DNA from: Strongylocentrotus droebachiensis
Taxonomy: Eukaryota; Echinodermata; Echinoidea; Camarodonta; Strongylocentrotidae
Assembly (NCBI GenBank): GCA_035222895.1
Contig: JAVYIG010004985.1
Span: 83,072 to 147,071 of the forward strand
Direction: 5' to 3'
Length of the DNA: 64,000 nt
Shown: positions 13,701 to 19,834 of the stretch, piece after piece
How the letters are laid out: every line of letters begins with the position of its first letter
Position numbering within the stretch: position 1 is the stretch's first letter
Program-made: the position numbers and the translations under genes
Notes under the pieces: model-generated
What the model saw: the letters and a program-made list of their open reading frames with translations, nothing else
Database searches by the model: none
What the model was told of the DNA's origin: nothing

Positions 13701-16284
13701 CGAATGTCCCGATTAAGCAAGAGCTCAAGCTGCTATGACGGAGCTTGAAAAAACGTAAGCAATTGCTTATAAGAACAAGCAAAAGGTTCGTTTTATGCAT
13801 ACGTTTTTAAGCAATTGCTTGATCTTTAAGCAATTGCTTGCGGACATCAAGCAATTGCTTGTGCTTGCTAGCAAAAGCATTTGCTTGCAAGCAATTGCTT
13901 ATGTTTATGCATACAGATTCAAGTAAAAGGCTAGCACAAGCAATTGCTACTTTTTATGCATACGGCCCATTGTGTAGACAACAAGGTTTATCGCACAAAG
14001 TGTGTGTTTAAATTTCTTTTTTAGGGGGGGGGGTATTAATTAACATTTTTATTTCATTAAGATGGTGATTCATGATAGTAGTTGGTTCTATTTCAAGCTG
14101 AGTGTTTAATACGGATAGGTACAGTATGTATAGTGTAATTCCCTTGCAGGAAAGAAGACTTACCTTAATCTTACATTAGCACCTGTGTACGACTCGTATG
14201 GTTTCTCTACGTTAAGGAATTCAAAGGGATAGCTGGTTGATTGCGTGAGCTCTCCTGGCCTAGCAAGCTCTTTGACAAGCGATGTGAATTCATGATGGTT
14301 ACCTCTGTCGTAATACAGCTCTACAGAAAAGAAGAACAGAATTGTTGAGAAATTGAGAATTTAGGATGTTAAAGACATACTGTCGGCAGTTTCCATACAT
14401 GTGCACTAGACTACAATTTGATGGCACTGGACTTTTTGGAAAATTTATTATTGTGTGTACAGCTCTTGTACACAGGGAAGTCGGACACCTACGATGGCTC
14501 AGTGGTTTTGTAACTGGGAGGTCCTGTGTTCAAAATATTAATCCTCATTACCAAGTCCCTCAAAGAGGAATTTCAAAAGTTGGTCCCCTGCTTGCTTACT
14601 TACTTAGAGGTGTCATGGATGAGTGGATACGTCGCCGGACTGTCGATCACAAGGTCCGCGGTTCGAGTCCCGCCGCAGCACTAATGTCCTTTGGCAAGAT
14701 ATTTATCTACATTTGCCACACTCGACCCAGGTGAGGTAAATGGGTACCTGGTAGGATTATTCCTTGAAATGCACTGTGCGCTGATTACGGCTGCCGGAGC
14801 TAAAGCTAGGGTAATAATTTCCAAAGCTCTTTGGAAGCGCATAGAGACGTTATATAATGTGATATGCGCTATACAAGAACTGAATATTATTATTATTATT
14901 ATTATTAGAGATGAAAATGTGGTAAATTGTAACACAAAGCAGGTTTATCAGCTGTAAACCAAGTTTCTGTCACGGCTATGACATGTATAGACTTGTGTTG
15001 CGTGGAGATTGTTACAAGCATACACATGCTTTCTTTAATAGCAGTCAGGTAAACAAAAATAATAATAATAATAATTTCCATTCTGTCAGAGAATGTTCTG
15101 GTGAGAGATATTCTTTATGATGAGATTTCCTTTTGGGTGCAGTGCATTACATGAGACCTACCAGTTGTAAAACTGATTAATAGCATCTTTTATCGGGTGA
15201 ATATAGAATGGTGTCAAATTATCTTTTGATGAGTAACCATAGTCTTACCTATTTGACCTACGAACTCAATACGAATGCCTTGATGTTCAAGCTTCTTGCC
15301 TTTGAGAGTGACATTGACCTACGGAGAAGAAAGAAAAAGGAAGAAACAAAGAAATTCTGAATAAATTTTATTTTAAAGATACATGTAGTAATAGGCAATT
15401 CAATGTGGAAAAGCTGTTGCCTTTGAAGATACGAATTGTTGTTGCTCTTCAAAATTTCTATATCAGATATACTGTATAACAATATATAACTTATTTATGC
15501 AGTACATATAATCATTGCAGGCTTTCGTGGTGAGGATTGATTTGAGCGAGGCTTGCAAACACACCACATATTCTTATTCGACACAGTTAGTTGGTCCTGA
15601 AAAGGAGCCCTCATGCTCTACCTTAACGTTTGTATCATCCTGAAGGCATTAAGTACAACCCATCAAAACAATGAATTAGAGCATGTCCCTTTTCAGGGCC
15701 AACTAACCATGTCGAAAGAAAATATGGTGTATCCAAACACCTCGCTCAAATAAATCTTATCTATTGGATTTTACATCTAAAATAAAAGAAATTTGACAAA
15801 GTTGTGATCATGGGCTATCAATATTTGCATGGCTTACATGAAATATAGGTAATGCAGAATGCTACTTACATGGTAGAAAGAGTTAAGACTATAACATTCC
15901 AGTTTAACATGCACTTTAAATGATAGACCTAAAGTCCTAAACCCATCCAAATTTCATCTCATTCAATAATTTACCCCTTGATAAGAAAAAAAAAAAGGGC
16001 AACATACTGTAGAGAAATATTAAATGCCACTCACATCAAACAACGAATCAGATCTTCTTTGAAAAAACACAGATAAGATGATATTTGGACAGGAATAAAA
16101 TAACAGTTGCAAATAATATCTGGAAAGCAAACGGTCTTACCCTTCCTGTCAAGCTCTCTCCGTCGTAGAAAAGATAAAGTTTCTCCTTCCTGCCATCATC
16201 TGTCTTGATCTCAGCCTGTTTTCTCGTCGCTGCATCGTCGAGCGCGATGTCGATATCGGCTCCTTGGCCTAGCCCGAAAAAGCT
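1727..16284 (-). CDS. VPS26: VPS26 retromer subunit, eight coding exons, initiator exon unresolved
   Basis: VPS26 is the arrestin-fold subunit of retromer, which recycles cargo from endosomes to the Golgi and plasma membrane. Coding exons in transcript order are 16284-16141, 15318-15249, 14320-14164, 5551-5387, 4728-4622, 3460-3392, 2896-2754 and 1849-1727 (stop TAG). All have AG acceptors and GT donors where expected, and the phases join without a break. The joined reading frame gives 325 residues without the initiator; vertebrate VPS26A is about 327. Recognisable family blocks are YLFYDGES, KLEHQGIRIEFVGQI, VKELARPGELTQS, SSIKMEVGIEDCLHIEFEYN, SIPIRLFLSGY, PTMRDVNKKFSVRYY and EEERRYFKQQ, followed by a variable Gln/Ser-rich tail. 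The first visible exon starts with Ser-Phe-Phe, so the start codon must be on an upstream exon that may hold only ATG; candidates followed by GT are at 16920-16918 and near 17139. The third intron is swollen by the Harbinger and DIRS insertions. Confidence 0.95.
2180..2700 (+). repeat. Purine-rich GA microsatellite region
   Basis: Long AGAGAG and GAAAGA tracts, with a GGGGGGGGGG run near 2237. It lies in the last VPS26 intron and so is CT-rich in the transcript. Confidence 0.85.
3210..3365 (+). repeat. Unsplit copy of the dispersed repeat also found at 14490-15065
   Basis: Shares CATTACCAAGTCCCT, TTGCTTAC, CATACACATG and AGCAGTCAGGTAAA in order with the interrupted copy, and ends in (CAAA)n. 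It adjoins VPS26 exon 3392-3460 on the intron side. Confidence 0.6.
3607..3725 (-). mobile_element. SINE fragment, antisense
   Basis: The reverse strand contains CACTAATGTCCTTTGGCAAG and CTCCACCCAGGTGATATAAA, the body of the tRNA-derived SINE. The head is diverged. Confidence 0.6.
3900..4620 (+). repeat. Local duplication in a VPS26 intron next to exon 4622-4728
   Basis: 3935-4080 and 4405-4560 are diverged copies (GGATTCYGKTTTGATTTAT, ACAATAACYRTATTT). A decayed copy of the exon edge GTTTATCTGATCCAGTCATT lies at about 4376-4396, matching GTTTACCTGATCCAGTTGTT at the true donor. Confidence 0.65.
4808..4965 (-). repeat. Short antisense copy of the ATGCCTCCGT family
   Basis: ACTAGATGGATCTTCGACTG, ATGATGCCTTC, ATCCATCAATTGGTTCTTGA and CTACGTATGTACG match, in reverse, the ends and one internal unit of the repeat at 21459-22436. 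In a VPS26 intron. Confidence 0.65.
5035..5375 (+). repeat. CT microsatellite and C run in a VPS26 intron
   Basis: TCTCTC tracts flank a C run at about 5252-5268. A partial copy of the adjacent exon edge (TTTGATTTGATGTATTCAAA) lies at 5168-5190, matching TTTGATTTGTTGTATTCAAA at 5387. Confidence 0.8.
5931..6075. repeat. Harbinger left terminus: TIR and five AGCAATTGCT palindromes
   Basis: After the terminal GGGCCGTATGCATAAAAAG, the palindrome AGCAATTGCT (mostly within AAGCAATTGCTT) occurs five times within about 125 bp. A second copy of CCGTATGCATAA lies near 6032. Iterated subterminal motifs are typical binding sites for transposase or its Myb partner; that role is inferred. Confidence 0.85.
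7166..7211 (+). repeat. DIRS inverted terminal repeat, element 3' side
   Basis: This 46-bp sequence starts TTACGTTAAATGAGACC, includes the palindromic core GCGCATGCGC and ends AATCAGCAAT. It is the reverse complement of 12038-12083. About 69 bp of further terminal sequence lies outside it, back to the junction TAAT at 7097. Confidence 0.9.
7311..7424. repeat. DIRS internal complementary region
   Basis: Positions 7311-7384 are the reverse complement of the left outer end (7097-7170), and 7381-7424 are the reverse complement of the right outer end (about 12070-12111). The two parts abut with the shared ATTA/TAAT overlap. The region is therefore the complement of the junction formed when the two element ends are joined in a circle. 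In the DIRS model it acts as a splint for completing circular DNA. It lies downstream of the recombinase ORF, as in other DIRS elements. Confidence 0.92.
7558..8541 (-). CDS. DIRS ORF3, tyrosine recombinase
   Basis: The 327-residue protein belongs to the phage-integrase-like tyrosine recombinases and would insert the circular DNA product without target duplication. The N-terminal ~100 residues are a SAM-like core-binding part (SWRASTTKNYAVYIRKWKKY). The catalytic part shows Arg in ISAQRVQSLHSL, the HxxR motif in KAHSTRAAST, then AGWSSERTFRTYY with the likely nucleophilic Tyr. The presence of a recombinase instead of a DDE integrase separates DIRS from LTR retrotransposons. It overlaps the end of ORF2 by 28 bp in another frame. 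The start at 8541 is the first ATG; the true start could differ if translation is coupled. Confidence 0.92.
   Translation of the reverse strand: MLQVLRQPLESKGLSARAINVIAASWRASTTKNYAVYIRKWKKYCHKKGLNYLQARSNDVIDFLSELFESERASYSVINSARSALSAFLVLEDSSRTVGTHPLISRFCKGAFQLRPPAPRYKEIWDVNIVFNYLRKWAPANSLTLKTLTMKLCTLMALISAQRVQSLHSLHLDYMKIKGSEVLFIFKDLLKQTKPGNVNFNLKMKAYPPDRRLCVLNYLRHYLRRTESIRGQERYLFISFKKPHKRVTTQTIARWVKETLTLAGIDTDIYKAHSTRAASTSAANSTNLPIKHILAQAGWSSERTFRTYYMKPVENRNVNFTGAIMTS
8514..10445 (-). CDS. DIRS ORF2, reverse transcriptase and RNase H
   Basis: This 643-residue polyprotein copies element RNA to DNA. RT blocks are in order: VRLILDLSELNK near residue 112, a VDLRDAYYTVPI block, the ALPNGLSTAP block, and the catalytic box YLDD near residue 218. 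RNase H follows with Asp in LRTDASGAGWGA, Glu in NYLETVAA, Asp in LLRVDNVTAV and Asp in GKLNTEADHMSR. The C-terminal segment has PEIDLFASRLNKQ, DAFTIDW, YAFPPF and VVPNWPTQPW, features shared by DIRS and related RT proteins. No DIRS-type methyltransferase domain was recognised. The 3' end overlaps the recombinase ORF by 28 bp, so the two may be linked by recoding or reinitiation. The frame is open throughout. Confidence 0.93.
   Translation of the reverse strand: MTNASTSSTCSVPPVGGRLRYFRKNWQELTTDPIVIRAVSGYKIEFDVEKIKDLHELKAKRYKRSLPDAKRIQVEITSLHRKNVIEPCVHEEGEFISNIFTTPKRTGGVRLILDLSELNKCMMYQHFKMDNIHTVLDLVSPDNFLASVDLRDAYYTVPIHQEDRKYLKFIVNGQCWQFKALPNGLSTAPRLFTKLLKPVFSKLRQAGHIVVGYLDDTILIAENEEKLKAAVKATTDILAQLGFIIHPEKSVLTPTKEITFLGFVLNTNTMQIRLPESKALEVERLCQELIDTKEPSIRHVARVIGKIVSTFPAVQYGPLFYRTLERDKIAALKANRGHFDRKMTLSIEAKGELQWWVEHVTSSFAPIRRPKPDLELRTDASGAGWGATNLQSCTGGRWNEKELHKARNYGINYLETVAAGFGVQSFCADVENVHVLLRVDNVTAVSYINNMGGCKSADCNEAAKHIWEWCMSRNIWLSAAHLPGKLNTEADHMSRHFNHKTEWMLNTDAFKEIAQQFGSPEIDLFASRLNKQVDRYISWLPDPGAETVDAFTIDWKPLSFYAFPPFCLIAKCLQKIKCDDATGLLVVPNWPTQPWFPLLKGMIIGEPMFIARRPNLLAQPITNEPHPLNNQLDLLCCRCCASH
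10514..11842 (-). CDS. DIRS ORF1, gag-like protein
   Basis: The 442-residue ORF is the first gene of the DIRS element. The N-terminal ~130 residues are low complexity (Ala, Pro, Ser, Lys). A central predicted helical region includes IAKFAMASDIG-like and FARSVSTGG segments and a DKMEALLARVVEAL stretch that could form a short coiled coil. The C-terminal 80 residues are rich in Arg, Gly and Gln (RGRGYNAPGHRWGSQSQSRG), suggesting nucleic acid binding. No CCHC zinc knuckle is visible, which is usual for DIRS gag-like proteins. Assignment rests on position ahead of the RT ORF and composition, not on a strong motif. It ends 68 bp before the RT ORF start. Confidence 0.75.
   Translation of the reverse strand: MSQMDSSTAALPPSALPPQAPPGSAGATGSDGKKKLPNSSGKVTAGKVSKSGPGKAKSKTKSDSEPKAMSEKNQKVESTVPFSTFNNRLDKMEALLARVVEALPAANATAVTGSSHPSSSRGSTGATGGEDCVQRPPFDHGNDIPPTGLMDFYGLPADATEAGAVSEEENFDSDMPQPDNFVIPSIAAKFAMASDIGDPIDEEIAQSTSYLMTHQLEGKVLDEVTAKYPAPSNCQIIEAPKVNPVIWDNLPPMTKSRDLKLQRVQKSLTHGINAFARSVSTGGITDTQQDALALICNANFELNCLRKELIKPDLNARFTHLCKPTLPATRLLFGDDLGKQVKDLKDQQLAAAGVMRDKFKHRFASHPYRGRGYNAPGHRWGSQSQSRGYSRPMSGSQGGPFLGYRQNRRGRLPPYTQSQAPNQPQMQAPGAQRGPMGQQRRK
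12038..12083 (-). repeat. DIRS inverted terminal repeat, element 5' side
   Basis: This is the reverse complement of 7166-7211. It is followed by a shorter outer extension (12084-12111) ending GTAGTATAAT. The gag-like start codon lies about 200 bp inside it. Confidence 0.9.
12371..12650. promoter_or_regulatory. Convergent 3' ends of the two Harbinger genes
   Basis: An AATAAA lies near 12554 on the plus strand for the partner gene, and TTTATT near 12611 gives AATAAA on the minus strand for the transposase. The segment is AT-rich and has no ORF. Confidence 0.55.
12651..13688 (-). CDS. HARBI1-like DDE transposase of the Harbinger element
   Basis: The 345-residue protein is a PIF/Harbinger transposase (DDE superfamily endonuclease, DDE_Tnp_4-like). 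An N-terminal helix-turn-helix-like part (LHYLADPGYQTTVGEVMGISQTTVSRHV, residues ~68-95) precedes the catalytic core. The acidic triad is visible as Asp in GAIDCTHVRID, Asp in GCLLGDSGYG and Glu in VVIEQAFGQLKRRFP. NVQATCDENY and GSVHDSWIF are also typical. The frame is intact and close to usual length. It is convergent with the Myb-like partner gene; stops at 12370 and 12651 face each other, with AATAAA signals for both strands between them. The C-terminal 50 residues are acidic then basic and poorly conserved. Confidence 0.93.
   Translation of the reverse strand: MFMLVREKTKLYRSRINREEIAPETYRKLFRFDKENVEWLAHRFIPEHDEKRGGCLTTVESMEATLHYLADPGYQTTVGEVMGISQTTVSRHVAKNIDLIAAQHPTWIKFPTSNADVTHAKERWAEKLGFPFTIGAIDCTHVRIDKPRGQFGDEFINRKNYPSFNVQATCDENYIFTSVDVGWPGSVHDSWIFQTSDLRDVVSRNVRGCLLGDSGYGISPYMMTPFADPDTPVKRSFNRAHTRNRVVIEQAFGQLKRRFPILRYGVRLKLENIPKCIVACFVLYNVSRFLHDPDDDLRGDDKDEEIAGDNGNHGGVVEQGPRILRQRGQQKRDEIANHIYERRDQ
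13754..13968. repeat. Harbinger right terminus: TIR and six AGCAATTGCT palindromes
   Basis: Six copies of AGCAATTGCT lie between about 13758 and 13950, with degenerate AGCAAAAG pieces and extra TATGCATACG words between them. The outermost copy directly adjoins CTTTTTATGCATACGGCCC, the reverse complement of the left end. Spacing differs from the left end, so the match outside the TIR is one of motif content and not of alignment. Confidence 0.85.
14490..15065 (+). repeat. Second repeat, split by the SINE at 14606
   Basis: 14490-14600 (CATTACCAAGTCCCTC region) and 15005-15065 (CATACACATG...AGCAGTCAGGTAAAC) are the two parts of a repeat that is continuous at 3210-3365. It has weak tRNA-like features and a tail of CAAA or AAT units. 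Confidence 0.6.
14606..14910 (+). mobile_element. tRNA-derived SINE, full length
   Basis: Same family as the copy at 37531: head GAGGTGTCATGGATGAGTGG, B box GGTTCGAGTCC (about 14660-14670), CACTAATGTCCTTTGGCAAG body and (ATT)n tail at about 14885-14908. The middle differs, so it may be a subfamily. It lies in a VPS26 intron, antisense to the gene. Confidence 0.88.
15530..15765. repeat. Fold-back repeat in a VPS26 intron
   Basis: ATTTGAGCGAGGCTTGCAAA, GTTAGTTGGTCCTGAAAAGG and CATGCTCT are mirrored by AGAGCATG, CCTTTTCAGGGCCAACTAAC and CCTCGCTCAAAT. The loop is about 60 bp. Confidence 0.75.
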
Positions 16285-16848
16285 CTACACAGTGAGAAAA
16301 ATAAAAGTTAATCCATAATCTATAGCAAGAGTACAGACTGTTGCGACATGAACATGAACATGAACAGATTTTAAGTGACAGCCATTTTCACAGTAAGACA
16401 AAAAATTGAAAACTTTACGATATTTAATAATGATTACCAAAAGTGTATTACAAGGCGCAAACACAAGAGTTCAATGAACTCAGTGAACTCTGTGTGTGAG
16501 CCTTTTCACACTCTAACTACACAACACTAATTTACATTTATAATTTATTTTTTTGGTTACAAGTTATTTTATTTATTTATTTTCTTCTTCTTTTATTTTT
16601 TTTGTTGTTGATAATGTTTGCCATTCTGGACTCCTGAAATAAGCCATCACTCTTTTTTACTTTGCAAGGTAACAGCGCCACGGGCCTCGCCCGGCCCTTG
16701 CCTGGCCTTGCGGCAGTTCATTTTGTGTTAACGTGTCAAGAAACTTCTGTCCTTCTCGATAGAATTACACTCAAGTCAAAAGTGTGTCCTTAAAATAAGT
16801 AAAGGCTTATTTCAAGAAATGACCCAGTATTTAATATCACATTTCGGC

Positions 16849-17610
16849 AATAGTTCAGAATCATATCCAGAATTTGTCCCCTAACTCTGGCGTGGAGATA
16901 CCCTACAAATTGCATACCATACTGACGATAGGGTGCGGGCGCGCGGATGTGCGTGAAGTTAGCGACCGTAATGATGATCATCATCGTCTTAATGTGAATT
17001 ACTTAGAAATAGAACTATCATCATCGCATGAATTTAATTAATGAGGATCTGAGATTACAGTCGCTAACTTCACGCACGAACCTCACCGTCCGTAGATCTA
17101 TATAGGGTCTAGTATTTACACTCTTTTACGGTTAAGGCCACCATTTTAATATACGCGTAAACATTGCGTCATCAACGTTTTCAGATGCGCATGTATTGTT
17201 GCGTCACTGCCTGCGCTGCTGTGCGCTCACATCATATTTGCATGGGCGCCGTCTTAATTTACGCGTAAACCACTGACCTCTAGTCTAGAGGTAAATTAAA
17301 ATGGCGCCCATGTCTGCGCATGCGCACTGTTGTAACCCTAAACTGGTGTCCCTAAACTGGACATATTGACAGCAGTTTGCTGTGAAACCTGTGTGAGAAA
17401 ATCATATTTTTTAAAAATTTAATGTCTTCGTTTTTTGGAAAATACTCCAAAAGAAATAACAAAATTGACATTAAACAGGTAAGAAACTCAATAATGACCA
17501 TTATTTATTTGAACAGTTGATAAAGAATTAGTTGATTTTTGTATGTTTTAGTATGGTGTCTCCACGCCAGAGTTACGGGTCAAAGTCTGGATATGATTTC
17601 GAACTAGGCC
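16849..17610. repeat. Inverted repeats around the presumed VPS26 promoter
   Basis: TCATATCCAGAATTTGTCCC plus CTAACTCTGGCGTGGAGATA (from 16861) is mirrored at about 17550-17602. Within it, GTGCGTGAAGTTAGCGAC (16950) is mirrored at 17067-17084, and CATGGGCGCC (17242) is mirrored at about 17299-17308. The last part includes TGCGCATGCGCA (about 17313-17324), an NRF-1-like motif common in housekeeping promoters. Confidence 0.6.
17300..17330. promoter_or_regulatory. NRF-1-like GCGCATGCGC site, likely VPS26 promoter
   Basis: TCTGCGCATGCGCACTG lies about 1 kb upstream of the first recognised VPS26 exon in CpG-richer sequence. No TATA box is obvious. Promoter assignment is inferred. Confidence 0.4.
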
Positions 17611-18604
17611 TAGCCCACATTTCTTCATCGTTCATACTGTGTGGCTTTCCAGGCAAAACAGCATTTACCATATTTTGGCACAAAATGGCACGACAGAAAC
17701 ACGCACAGGTCACAGCTCTACGTCTTCATTTTCACGATTACATTACAAAATGAATTATCATAGAATAAGATATTGATATTTACCATTGTTCTCTGAATGA
17801 ATTATTCCCCTCCGATGTAATTTGATCAAGAAATTGTAATATTTATTCTTGTTTTCCGCTAGCAGTCTTGCAAAAATGGGTGGATATTCATTGGTCACGC
17901 GAAAGCTATTGGAAGATTGTAGTCACATCTCGAAAGGATTAAATTCACACATATCGCACAATGTCAGTTCGTACGAAAGACAAGTGCGAATAACACTCAC
18001 AAAGAAGTGTTCGGACACTAGTCTTTTTATTTTCGGCTGTACATTCATATCGCCATCTACGTCGACTAATAGGAACTGAAGAGGAAAATTTGACTGTTCA
18101 AAAGCCAAACAAAAATGGTTTAATCTGAGTAAGTAAATAACCAAGTCTCCTTCATTCTGTATGTAAACCACTCTTGGTTACATAATTTAATGTTTTTTGG
18201 TAATGATTAGTACAATGATGTAACGGATTTCTCAAATTTAAATGTATTTGTGATTTGGTAGTGAACTGTGCAACATCATTTGCCATGTGTGGGACTGGTG
18301 ATACAAATGTGTGTGTGGAGAAATCGTTTCAAAATCGACTGAGCTGAGCTGAGCTGATTGTAAGATGCGATCATTAAATATTATCATACAGTTCACAGTG
18401 TCATTGTGTTAACTTGTTTGATTAATGGAATGTTTATTATTGATAACATGACGATCTGAAGGTTTTCATGATGTGATGATGAGAAACATTTCTTCTCTCT
18501 CTCTCTCTCTCTCTTGCTTTCTAAATTTTGTTCGGCCTTTTTTTCTGAGGGATTTGTTTTCATTTGATTCAAATTGGCATTATTACAGTAGAGGTAACAA
18601 AATA
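17611..18604. other. Intergenic sequence, no supported gene
   Basis: Small ORFs (for example the one starting near 17849) show no known domain or splice context. A short CT microsatellite lies at about 18496-18514. Confidence 0.5.
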
Positions 18605-19049
18605 TAGTCTCTTAATTCAGTAGGGGTGCTGGGCCGAGAATAAGGATCGTCCTCGTAAACAAGGATAATCTTCGTAAACGGGGACAGATGTGTCCGCAAA
18701 AATAAGGGTCGTCGGCTGATTTTTTTAAATTTTTTTCAGATTTTTGATCCGCGCGTTGGCAATGCGAAAAACGGATTCTGCAATGATTTTCGTGATGCAT
18801 TTCACATTGAATTTGTAAAGAGACTTTGACGTTATGAGCGATAGATCCTCGGGAAGACGGACAACCCATAAATGTAGACGGTGAACTGGGGGTATTTTAT
18901 TACACGGAATCCACTTTTTCATATTTGCCAGCGCGCGGATCAGGAAACCTATTTTTTAGGACGCATTTTGTCCGCGTTTACAAGGATATCCTCGTTTAGG
19001 CGGGCGATCCTCATTCTCCGACCAGCGTCCCTACTGATATTAGAGACAC
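18605..19049. repeat. MITE with CAGTAGGGGTGCTGG-type arms
   Basis: GTCTCTTAATTCAGTAGGGG, then TGCTGGGCCGAGAATAAGGA, is mirrored at 18985-19045. The arms hold repeats of TCGTAAAC. No ORF is supported. It lies between VPS26 and MFAP1. Confidence 0.75.
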
Positions 19050-19834
19050 TAAGAAACAACAACGAGGGCTAGCGCAGTTTTTCCCTGCCAATTTTTTGCC
19101 TCTTTCGCTCTCCATATCCCATGTCACAAGCCCATTATTTGTGTAACGAAAACAAAAGTAGATAATGAAAACAATTAACTAGACAGTCAAAAATGGTTAT
19201 TTTTCAAGAGGGAAAGCTCTGGTCTGAACATTGCATTGTTCAAAATCATATTACTGGGCGGGCTTATTGTGAGTACATACTAATGTTTGGTCAGTTGTCG
19301 TGTAAACTGACCTTGTCAAAATTTGTTTCTTCATACAACATTTCATTACACGATGTGGTTTTCTGCTCTCCCTTTTTAATTCATGTACTTGGATTCTTTT
19401 ATACAACATACTTTCTTTATACCAGTTTTGTATACATACATTGCTATAGTCTTTACAGGCTATCACTGTCTCCTTCGGTCTCTTACAGCATAGACCCTCA
19501 ATTTGTTTGGACCGCCCGTATTAAAGGCAGTTTCGCATAAATGCTTTTACTGTCTCTACTCTCTTACATCTATAGGCCATTCATTGTATTGTAAATACGT
19601 GTTAGGTCTGTTGTTGATCTGGCATCAATCTCACTGGTGCGACTGAGCTACAAATGATACATTCACACTCTCACTGTTGCTTCTGTTCATTTCTCCAGGA
19701 TTCAAGCTGCTTTTACTCTTGTAAGGTCAAAGGTCACTGGATCCCATTGCCCTTCTACACTTTGACCCGACCCCAACCCTCCTGTGTAGGACAAGACCAA
19801 ACACTCACAGCAACGGACTTCACCATCAGCCATC

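Larger units (their letters stand above)
5931..13968. mobile_element. PIF/Harbinger DNA transposon, complete, interrupted by a DIRS element
   Basis: The ends are inverted copies of GGGCCGTATGCATAAAAAG (at 5931 and, reversed, ending at 13968), followed on both sides by palindromic AGCAATTGCT. Both flanks carry ATT (5928-5930 and 13969-13971), a 3-bp target duplication as expected for PIF/Harbinger. Inside are a Myb/SANT-like partner gene (plus strand) and a HARBI1-like DDE transposase (minus strand) in convergent orientation, the usual two-gene plan. Without the DIRS insertion the element would be about 3 kb. It sits in the third intron of VPS26. Matching TIRs and an open transposase frame suggest a fairly young copy, but the partner gene has a frameshift. 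Confidence 0.93.

Noticed and set aside
14640-14672. Functional tRNA-Ser-like gene
   Set aside because: A and B boxes are present, but the acceptor stem is not complete and the body and ATT tail are those of a SINE.
17532-18079. Two small plus-strand ORFs between VPS26 and MFAP1
   Set aside because: No domain was recognised, the first partly overlaps an inverted repeat arm, and no splice partners were found.
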